Assembly (NCBI RefSeq): GCF_022811725.1
Contig: NZ_CP094527.1
Location: 2,356,001 to 2,420,000, forward strand
Length of the DNA stretch: 64,000 nt
Origin: Mucilaginibacter sp. SMC90
GTDB lineage: Bacteria; Bacteroidota; Bacteroidia; Sphingobacteriales; Sphingobacteriaceae
Reading direction: 5' to 3'
Made by a program: the position numbers and the translations under genes. The first letter of the stretch is position 1; each line of letters begins with the position of its first letter. The notes under the pieces were generated by a model, which saw nothing but the letters and a program-made list of their open reading frames with translations, was not told the origin of the DNA and did no database searches. Of the stretch, positions 16,408 to 22,819 are shown piece by piece.

Positions 16408-16514
16408 GCTACCACAAGCGTCCTCGCTTGTGGACATCATGCTAAGTTATGCAAGGAGCTCGTCATGTTGAAGATCTGAACACTGGTCACAAGCGAGGGC
16501 GCTCGCGGCAGCGG
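16408..16514. repeat. REP inverted pair (BIME-like), copy 3
   Basis: GCTACCACAAGCGTCCTCGC and a right arm CACAAGCGAGGGCGCTCGCG surround the same ATCATGCTAAGTTATGCAAG core seen in the copies next to the RAYT gene. It lies 1.5 kb from that gene, between two orphan minus-strand genes. Confidence 0.85.
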
Positions 16515-16542
16515 AGGATTACAATAGCGAAGGGCTCCAGAT

Positions 16543-17358
16543 TTAAAAACCAGAGGCAGTTGGCAATTTTACATTCGTCATGTATTTAACACCGTCCGAA
16601 ATATCTTTCAAGTAGATTATGTTCAATTGGGTTGGATTCAGTATTTCAATGTGAAGAATAACAGCATTGCCAAATTCCATTATTTTCATCTCAGATTTTG
16701 TTTGGAGATCGTATTTGAATAAAAAAGAATTATCTAAGTAATAAACAGATTTTCCATCCTCCGAAAACGGCGAATTAACGGTATTTATCAGTCTTTTTCT
16801 CAAACACATTTTAGCGTTTGTTCTTAAATCGATCAAAAACAAATCAGAGGTTGTATTAAACGTATCGGCATTTTGGTCCGAGATAATGGAAAAAGACAAT
16901 CGTTGTTTTTTCTTATCTAATTCGAAGGCTGTAATAGCTAAAACGCTATCTTGATCAAAAAAAACTTTATTATTGTTCAATAACTTAAACCTGCTTAATA
17001 TAATATCTCCCTCCTCGTCATTTTTCCCTTTAATCAGATAATTGGCTGTTAACACACTGTTAAAATCCGGGGTTATACTTAAAGAATCTTTTTCACCTTT
17101 AGTTGAAAATGTTTTGTGTTCAAGAGCATTGTAGTTTTTGATGATAGATGATTTTACCGTACCTAAATCAATGAACTCAATCTTTTGTCGCTTTATTTGG
17201 AGCTGATTTGTTGTATCGGATTTTCGGCCATTAGTCGTAACAGAATCAGTCTTTCGTTTATCCTTCTGAGGTTCTGAACATCCGAGAGCGCTAAATAGTG
17301 ATATTACGATCAACGGCATCAATGTTATATAGCTTTTTTTAAAGAGGGTAGAATACAT
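16543..17358 (-). CDS. Hypothetical lipoprotein (271 aa), possible beta-propeller-like repeats
   Basis: The N-terminus (YITLMPLIVISLFSALGC) is a lipoprotein signal. It is followed by a charged, Thr/Lys-rich linker (QKDKRKTDSVTTNGRKSDTT) and a beta-rich domain with recurring short strands ending in D (NTTSDLFLIDLRTNAKMCL, KSVYYLDNSFLFKYDLQTK). That pattern suggests WD/TolB-like blades, though too few to make a full propeller. No partner gene is evident. Confidence 0.6.
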   Translation of the reverse strand: MYSTLFKKSYITLMPLIVISLFSALGCSEPQKDKRKTDSVTTNGRKSDTTNQLQIKRQKIEFIDLGTVKSSIIKNYNALEHKTFSTKGEKDSLSITPDFNSVLTANYLIKGKNDEEGDIILSRFKLLNNNKVFFDQDSVLAITAFELDKKKQRLSFSIISDQNADTFNTTSDLFLIDLRTNAKMCLRKRLINTVNSPFSEDGKSVYYLDNSFLFKYDLQTKSEMKIMEFGNAVILHIEILNPTQLNIIYLKDISDGVKYMTNVKLPTASGF

Positions 17359-17487
17359 TACACTATAGTTTTAAAGTTAATTTTGCTTTTTTTTCGGGTT
17401 CTTTTCATATTAACCAGGTTTTTGCGCTGCTCACCATTTTTTACTTTATCAATCTTACGCCAAAGGATATAGCAAATGTTATTCTAT

Positions 17488-17865
17488 CTATTTAAGTAAA
17501 AGATCAAGTTCTGTATAAGCCTGGATCAATCCTGCACGGTCGTCAAGCAAAATATTATAATAAACTTTAGGGCTATCGCATTTAAAGAACGGTGGATTTT
17601 CATTAATCACATTGTAGGGTATGTCATTGGTCTTTAAATAATCACTAATAAAGATCATGTTATTATTAGCAGTGAAACAGATCAGATAAAAGCCTGCTTT
17701 ATGGCATTTTCCTAATAGCTCCGTCACGCACCCATAGTTGTCGCCGGTACCATGAAAATCATAAACAGTATTATCAAAATCAAAAGCAACAACCAAGGTA
17801 CCGTGTTTTTTATAATCGTCAACTAATCGCAGGTATGATTGATTAGGTTGTAGATATTGATCCAT
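17488..17865 (-). CDS. HAD-superfamily phosphatase-like protein
   Basis: The 125-residue protein carries HAD motif I (VVAFDFDNTVYDF; nucleophile and acid Asp), motif II around LICFTANNN (Thr) and a C-terminal acidic motif ILLDDRAGL. It lacks a substantial cap domain, so it may act on a macromolecular or small phosphorylated substrate. Lys of motif III is not obvious. It stands alone upstream of a half R2 repeat. Confidence 0.75.
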   Translation of the reverse strand: MDQYLQPNQSYLRLVDDYKKHGTLVVAFDFDNTVYDFHGTGDNYGCVTELLGKCHKAGFYLICFTANNNMIFISDYLKTNDIPYNVINENPPFFKCDSPKVYYNILLDDRAGLIQAYTELDLLLK

Positions 17866-17885
17866 CTTATTTTAACTATATAAAG

Positions 17886-17930
17886 TCACGAGTATGCCAC
17901 GTTTTTGCCTGCGCTGCATACTCGCGCCAG
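17886..17930. repeat. Dispersed palindromic repeat, family R2, right half only
   Basis: TCACGAGTATGCCACG, TTTTTGCCTGCGCTGCATAC and CGCGCCAG match the right half of the 15872-16005 element. The left half is missing. Confidence 0.7.
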
Positions 17931-17994
17931 TTAGGAGAAATAGCAAATGTTATTCTTATCATGCTATAATTTAAAGTGATCAATTACCTCTCCC

Positions 17995-18897
17995 TCACCC
18001 ACAAATCAACCCTGCCACAGTCCTCACCTCCACAAAATCATCTCCCTCCAAATCCTTACAATTCACATGCGTATCGGTACAGATCAGCTTTTTAATAGCC
18101 CCGCATGCTTTTAACTTCCCAATGCCATCGTTTACAAACAAGCCGTGGGTAGTGATTACATAAATATCCCCTGCACCGGCATTTTTATAAGTCAGTGCGG
18201 CGTTTACGATGCTGCCTCCTGAGCGGATCATGTCGTCATAAATGATCACCGTTTTACCGGCTACGTCGGCGTTGATGGCGCTTACTTCGGTTTGGTCGCC
18301 TTTGAGGCGGCGTTTGAGGATGAAGGCGGCATTTACGCCCATGTCGTTAGCCAATGACTCTACCCATTTGGCGCGGCCGGCATCAGTGCTGGCCATTACA
18401 AAGTTATCGCCGCCGTACCGGGTGGCGGCTTCAATCACAATATCCTTACAGTAAACGTGTACAGGGTACAGGTCCTGCTCAAAGTAGTACTGGATGCCCT
18501 CGCTGTGCAGGTCGAACAGCATTACCTTATTGCCCCGGTTTGATTTTGGTATGGCCGAGAGCAGGCGGGCGCGTGTTTTGGCGGTCACAATTTCGCCGGG
18601 TTTAACGGCGCGTTCCATGGTACTATAGCCAAAGTAGGGGATCACCAGTGTAAGCGAATCGGCACCGTAACTTACCAGCGACGAAGCAAGGTCATAAAGC
18701 TCGAGCGTGGCGCTATCATTCACAGTACCGCCGATCAGCAATACCTCCCTGCCTTCCACATTGGAAAGGATGCGCTGGTAGCGTTCGCCGTCGGTAAAGT
18801 AGCTTACTTCAATTTCGCCGCGTTCGCAATGGCCAAGGGCAAGCACCTTCTCGGCGAGATATTCATATCCGGTTATGGCAAATAGTAATTTCTTCAT
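17995..18897 (-). CDS. prs: Ribose-phosphate diphosphokinase-like protein (PRPP synthetase family)
   Basis: The 300-residue protein (start MKKLLFAITGYEY) would make PRPP from ribose 5-phosphate and ATP. Visible family elements are the N-terminal DGERYQR region, the YFGYSTMER/PGEIVTAKTRA ATP-binding stretch, DLHSEGIQYYF (divalent metal/substrate) and the PRPP loop VIIYDDMIRSGGS. The loop differs from the usual DDMIDTAGT, so this is a divergent member, probably not the housekeeping copy. It is the third gene of the NadM-Nudix/NadV/Prs operon, where it would supply PRPP to NadV. A homologue acting on ADP-ribose rather than ribose phosphate is a second possibility. Confidence 0.85.
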   Translation of the reverse strand: MKKLLFAITGYEYLAEKVLALGHCERGEIEVSYFTDGERYQRILSNVEGREVLLIGGTVNDSATLELYDLASSLVSYGADSLTLVIPYFGYSTMERAVKPGEIVTAKTRARLLSAIPKSNRGNKVMLFDLHSEGIQYYFEQDLYPVHVYCKDIVIEAATRYGGDNFVMASTDAGRAKWVESLANDMGVNAAFILKRRLKGDQTEVSAINADVAGKTVIIYDDMIRSGGSIVNAALTYKNAGAGDIYVITTHGLFVNDGIGKLKACGAIKKLICTDTHVNCKDLEGDDFVEVRTVAGLICG

Positions 18898-18945
18898 TAT
18901 ATAAGAGCTTAAAGCGGAATGCATAAAGCATAAAGCTTTTTTTGT

Positions 18946-20373
18946 TTACGTGGTTGATTGGTTCTGTAGGGTATCAATTACCTGTTCAAAGGTAAATTCT
19001 TTCACAATATGGCCGTTTTCAAAAACGGTTTGGAGCTGATCAGTCAGTTCGGATTGTTCATCCTCGCCAATGGTTTTATAACCTTCAGCGGTTTTAACCA
19101 GTTTCAGCCTGCCGCCTTTGCTCTTTTTAAAGCTTGGGGTAATGTTTCCATGGGCATCCATTTCGGTAGGGCTTTTCTCCACAGCAACTTCTTTTCCATC
19201 AATAACCGCGCTGCTGCATTTCAGGGCAAATTTCTGGGTATCACGGTCGACCTTTTGCAGTAATGCCCCGCCCATGCCCAGTACCAGGTTTTCGGCACTG
19301 ATGCCGTTTTCTTTAAGGGCTTTGTAAATCACACCGATCTCAGTATAGTTAACACCATCACCCTGGATCACCCTCACCTGCGGCGGCAGTACTTTATAAC
19401 CTTTAGCATTGGTAGTAAAGCCGAATTTATCAAACAGGATCTTAAAGATCTCCAAAAGGGTCATTACCGGGTCGCCACTATCGGGGCGGATCACCAATGT
19501 TCCATCACGTTTCAGGATCTCTTCTTTCAGGTCTTCGCCCCAGTATTCGCTGCAGGCGCGGAAAATGTTAAAGCTGTCGCTCACGCAGGCGATAACGCCC
19601 GTAGGGAAGCTGCGCAGTACATGTTTAAATACCTCCAGTTCACCTTCCTGCCCAAGCAGGGTGCAAATGCTGTGCTCAGTAGCCGGAATGCTCAGGCCAT
19701 GTACTTTTTGCGCATGATAGTATTTAATAGCCATGCCAGAACCTGCCAGGTTATCGCTGCCTGCAAAGCTGAGCAGGTGGGCAGCTCCGCCCAGTTTGGC
19801 ACTCTCCACACTACTCACCCCGCGGAAACCAAAATCATTCAACACAAAACAAATTCCGCCGAAAGCTTCGGGCGTGGCGGTTTCTTCGTAATATTGGGTA
19901 ACCACTTTTTTAACCTCGTGGCTTAGTGTGGCCACAGTGCAGGGATACCAAACCTGCATCAGCAGGGTTTCGAGGAAGTTGGTGAGCCAGTAGCATTCAG
20001 GATCGGTATTTTCGATGGTCATGAGCACGTTACCGGTGGGTACGCTGGTACCTTCGGCCACAGCTTTGATGCGTACCGGCAGATGACCGTTGTATTTATT
20101 CAGTATGTACTGAAACTTGCTGCAATCAAACACGTCATCGCGACCGAAAACCTGTTTCAAAAATTCATCGGCTTCGTCAAGGTCAACCTGGTTAAAGGCC
20201 GGGCCCTGCAGGTATTCTTTCAAAATATATTGCAGACCGAAAAAAACGGTCTCATTAAACATTCCTCCGCGGCTTTCCAGGTAACTGTAAATATTGGTGG
20301 TGCCGGGGTAGTAAAATTTATGGTGGGCGTATTTATATGCGTCGGCTAAAAGAATCAGATTTTCCCTTTTCAT
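18946..20373 (-). CDS. nadV: Nicotinamide phosphoribosyltransferase NadV (NAMPT)
   Basis: NadV converts nicotinamide and PRPP to nicotinamide mononucleotide, the committed step of two-step NAD salvage. The protein (475 aa from MKRENLILLADAYKYAHH) has length and motifs of NAMPT: the N-terminal YKYAHHKFYYPGTTNIYSY, the catalytic His region PATEHSIC, VSDSFNIFRAC, LVIRPDSGDPV, the GDGVNYTE loop and GMGGALLQK. Four bases separate it from the upstream NadM-Nudix gene and 48 nt from prs, so all three are one transcript. The choice of start at MKRENL rests on homology of this segment to NAMPT N-termini. Confidence 0.95.
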   Translation of the reverse strand: MKRENLILLADAYKYAHHKFYYPGTTNIYSYLESRGGMFNETVFFGLQYILKEYLQGPAFNQVDLDEADEFLKQVFGRDDVFDCSKFQYILNKYNGHLPVRIKAVAEGTSVPTGNVLMTIENTDPECYWLTNFLETLLMQVWYPCTVATLSHEVKKVVTQYYEETATPEAFGGICFVLNDFGFRGVSSVESAKLGGAAHLLSFAGSDNLAGSGMAIKYYHAQKVHGLSIPATEHSICTLLGQEGELEVFKHVLRSFPTGVIACVSDSFNIFRACSEYWGEDLKEEILKRDGTLVIRPDSGDPVMTLLEIFKILFDKFGFTTNAKGYKVLPPQVRVIQGDGVNYTEIGVIYKALKENGISAENLVLGMGGALLQKVDRDTQKFALKCSSAVIDGKEVAVEKSPTEMDAHGNITPSFKKSKGGRLKLVKTAEGYKTIGEDEQSELTDQLQTVFENGHIVKEFTFEQVIDTLQNQSTT

Positions 20374-20377
20374 GGCT

Positions 20378-21274
20378 TTAGTTTTTAAGGTATTTGCCGG
20401 TGATGAAATTAAACAATTCAATGTGTTCTTCGCTAATGGAGCCGTCTTTTATCATTAAGGGCAGGTCGGTAAGTTTAAACCAGGCCAGGTCGGCAATATC
20501 ATCCTGGGCCTTTGGCTCACCGCCAATAAAATCGCAGCTAAACAGCAGGGTAATGATCTTATCGGCCTCGCTGCGGTAGCGCCAGTCGTTTATTTTGGCT
20601 GATGTTTCGTACTGCATAGCGGTGGTTTGCATTTCCCCGCATTCTTCGGCAAGCTCGCGTTCGGCGGCATCTTCGTAGCAGCCATCTTCCGGATCAGAGA
20701 AGCCACCTACAAAACGCCATTTATTGTTGATGGCCTTTTTGCCAAGAAGGATTTCGCTGCGGTTATTCCTGAACAGTGCGACATCAACAGTAGGGTATAC
20801 CTTTGGGTACTGGTTATAGTAAGCATACAGGATACCTGCACGAAAATCATTGGAATCGAAAACTTTATCGGCGTATTGTTTACGCAGTTCGGTGGCGTTA
20901 TAGTCGCCATGTTCGGGAAGCTCGATGGTTTCAAATTTGCCGCTGTAGTAGGGGATAAAGCTGTCGCGGCTACCGTACAAACAAAACTGCTCAGCATTGA
21001 AAACACTTTTTAACAAATTGTCCAGATTATCCGACCAAATTTTATCGCTCGGATTATCGCTGATGGGCAGTACCACAATTTCAGGATAATCTTTTTTGAT
21101 CATCTTTTCACGCGTGTAATAGTCGTAAGGGTTTTTGCGACTGCCTTTTATGGGGCTAACACCCAGTAATATAATCAGTTTGGCATGATTTTGCTTAACC
21201 TGTGCTATCAGTTGCTTGTGACCCTCATGCAGGTACGGCGTTTGAAAGCGTGCTATAATTACTCCTGTTTTCAT
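20378..21274 (-). CDS. nadM: Bifunctional NMN adenylyltransferase / Nudix hydrolase (NadM-Nudix)
   Basis: The N-terminal half (about residues 1-170) is an archaeal-type NadM adenylyltransferase that joins NMN and ATP to give NAD. It has the nucleotide-binding ARFQTPYLHEGHKQLI with HxGH, a SPIKGSRKNPYDYYTREKM substrate segment and GSRDSFIPYYSG. The C-terminal half is a Nudix domain with a slightly extended box (GGFSDPEDGC...RELAEECGE), probably an ADP-ribose pyrophosphatase. Such fusions with NadV and Prs form the nicotinamide salvage module of some Bacteroidota. It is the first gene of the operon behind the promoter at 21298-21328. Confidence 0.93.
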   Translation of the reverse strand: MKTGVIIARFQTPYLHEGHKQLIAQVKQNHAKLIILLGVSPIKGSRKNPYDYYTREKMIKKDYPEIVVLPISDNPSDKIWSDNLDNLLKSVFNAEQFCLYGSRDSFIPYYSGKFETIELPEHGDYNATELRKQYADKVFDSNDFRAGILYAYYNQYPKVYPTVDVALFRNNRSEILLGKKAINNKWRFVGGFSDPEDGCYEDAAERELAEECGEMQTTAMQYETSAKINDWRYRSEADKIITLLFSCDFIGGEPKAQDDIADLAWFKLTDLPLMIKDGSISEEHIELFNFITGKYLKN

Positions 21275-21294
21275 CTCTATTTTGCGTTAATTGT

Positions 21295-21328
21295 ACACAA
21301 ATATAAATATGTGTTTTTAATACGCAAA
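21295..21328 (-). promoter_or_regulatory. Promoter of the NAD salvage operon with overlapping palindrome (candidate NrtR operator)
   Basis: On the minus strand, TTTG (21325-21328) is 19 nt upstream of TATATTTG (21298-21305), an ideal Bacteroidota promoter. An interrupted dyad, ACACA at 21295-21299 and TGTGT at 21310-21314 with 8 of 10 symmetric pairs, covers the -7 element. Because a NrtR gene lies just upstream, this is the natural place for its operator. The promoter is seen directly; the regulator assignment is inference. Confidence 0.7.
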
Positions 21329-21418
21329 TTATTTTTTGATTTTTTTTAGAGAAAGGGAGCGGCTTGAGTATCTCGGGGACTTTATACAAAGTTTTTTGAT
21401 TCTTGAAGCGAATAAAAA

Positions 21419-21620
21419 CATGTCATTGCGAGGAGCGAAATGGGAATGAGCATCGGCGTGACGTGGCAATCGTATGCTATACAGAGCGGTTCTGCTTCCG
21501 TGCGATTGCCGCGCTACGCTTATAATGACGTGAATTTAAGTTATTGATTATCAATGGTAATTTTTTAACACGTCATCACATTTTTTTTCGGGTTCTTACC
21601 TGATGGTTACTCGCAATGAC
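21419..21620. repeat. Dispersed GTCATTGCGAGGAGCGAA-type repeat
   Basis: ATGTCATTGCGAGGAGCGAA, the core GTGACGTGGCAATCG and CGATTGCCGCGCTACGCTT, then ATAATGACGTG, make an inverted arrangement. A fragment (TTACTCGCAATGACA) recurs at 21607-21621. This sequence type is common between genes of many bacteria. It fills the gap between nrtR and the NAD operon. Confidence 0.7.
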
Positions 21621-21665
21621 ATAAAGGCTGGTCGATCTCTCCAACCCGGGATGGTGGATACAGAA

Positions 21666-22352
21666 TTATATCTCGAAACTAATCCCCTCTTTTTGCAGCT
21701 GGTAATACTTTTCCTCATTAAAACGGAAAAGGTTACCCGGGCGGCCAGCACCTTCGAGGGCTTGTTTTTCGGTGGTTTCTTCGAGGAAGCCGTATTTGGT
21801 GATCTTCTTTTTAAAGTTACGGCGGTCGATAGGGCGGTCGAGTACCGCGAGGTAGAGTTTTTCGAGCTCGGAAAAGGGGAACTTTTCTTCGAGCAGTTCG
21901 AAGCCCACGGGTTGATAAAGCATTTTGCTTTTAAGGCGCTCGCGTGCTACGCTGATGATAGTAGTATGATCAAACGCCAGGGCGGGAAGCTTTTTGATAT
22001 TGAACCAGTTTACATCGCTGGCATCGGTAGCAGCTTTAACAACAAAGGCATCCGGCCGCACAAGGCCGTAATAAGTTATGGAGATCACCCTGTTGCGCGG
22101 ATCGCGGCCCGGCTGGCCAAAGCTGTATAATTGTTCCAGGTAGGTGATGTTTACACCGGTTTCTTCCCGCAGTTCGCGCTGAATAGCTTCCTCTAATGAT
22201 TCATGATCAGCCACTAAACCGCCCGGCAATGCCCAGCTGTTTTTAAAAGGTTCGATATTGCGTTTTATGAGCAGTACGGACAACCCTTCTTTCGAGGTAT
22301 ATCCAAATACTACAGCATCAACGGCAACCTTTATATTTTGGGCGACTGGCAT
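21666..22352 (-). CDS. nrtR: NrtR-type transcriptional regulator (Nudix domain + winged HTH)
   Basis: The N-terminal ~140 residues are a Nudix domain (FGYTSKEGLSVLLIKRN, then LPGGLVADHESLEEA) and the rest is a winged helix-turn-helix (FPFSELEKLYLAVLDRPIDR, NFKKKITKYGFLEE). NrtR proteins repress NAD synthesis genes and release DNA on binding ADP-ribose or related NAD derivatives. The Nudix box here is complete (G-x5-E-x7-RELREETG), whereas many NrtR have lost it. Some Bacteroidota paralogues control sugar catabolism, but the adjacent NAD operon favours an NAD role. A -7-like TACCTTTG (22357-22364) lies only a few bases from the ATG, so the mRNA may be nearly leaderless. Confidence 0.88.
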   Translation of the reverse strand: MPVAQNIKVAVDAVVFGYTSKEGLSVLLIKRNIEPFKNSWALPGGLVADHESLEEAIQRELREETGVNITYLEQLYSFGQPGRDPRNRVISITYYGLVRPDAFVVKAATDASDVNWFNIKKLPALAFDHTTIISVARERLKSKMLYQPVGFELLEEKFPFSELEKLYLAVLDRPIDRRNFKKKITKYGFLEETTEKQALEGAGRPGNLFRFNEEKYYQLQKEGISFEI

Positions 22353-22819
22353 AATACAAAGGTAGAGATTGGGAAACGGCGGGGCAAGGGTTTATAAATA
22401 AATCAGTCATACAAAGTCAGGGTATCAAATGCCATTTTTTGATATTTAAATGCAGAATTATGCATGGCGGTGTTTGATCTCCTTATACCCCGACATCGGG
22501 AAGGTAACCCACTGTTAAGGTTTAGGTAATATCTTATTTATGATAATATGTTTATATGTATTATATGATGAGATATACAGCTTGATCTCTAACCAAAAAC
22601 CTCTAATCTCTCACATCAATCATTCATTTCGTTCATTATTCATTCATCGTTCACTTTGTTCATAACCGTTCATTATCAATAAAAAACGGCTTTTGTGAGG
22701 TAACTTTCGGTCAAATTAGTAGCACATAAATTTTGCCCTGATCATTGAGCTGCTTATTATTTCTACTTATGGAACTGATAGCTTTATCATGATTATTGGC
22801 ATTTTAATAAAATGTTGAT
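22353..22819. other. Intergenic region upstream of the exopolysaccharide operon
   Basis: No gene is visible. The part 22620-22705 contains a run of TTCATT-type heptamers (CATTCATT, GTTCATTATT, CGTTCACTTTGTTCAT, CGTTCATT) and then CGGCTTTTGTGAGG. A closely similar arrangement occurs upstream of the DUF1972 glycosyltransferase (33977-34061). Confidence 0.55.
22641..22703 (+). promoter_or_regulatory. Shared leader/operator-like element of the EPS locus, copy 1
   Basis: Order of elements: TTCATC, GTTCA, TTTGTTCATAACC, then ATCAATAAAAAACGGC and TTTTGTGAGGTAA. The same order with small changes occurs at 33998-34061. It ends about 117 nt before the tyrosine autokinase start. Confidence 0.5.

Noticed and set aside
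17995..21274. Phage anti-defence NAD pathway reading of the operon
   Set aside because: NadM-Nudix and NrtR neighbours and the absence of any phage gene favour ordinary chromosomal nicotinamide salvage; kept only as a question about Prs.
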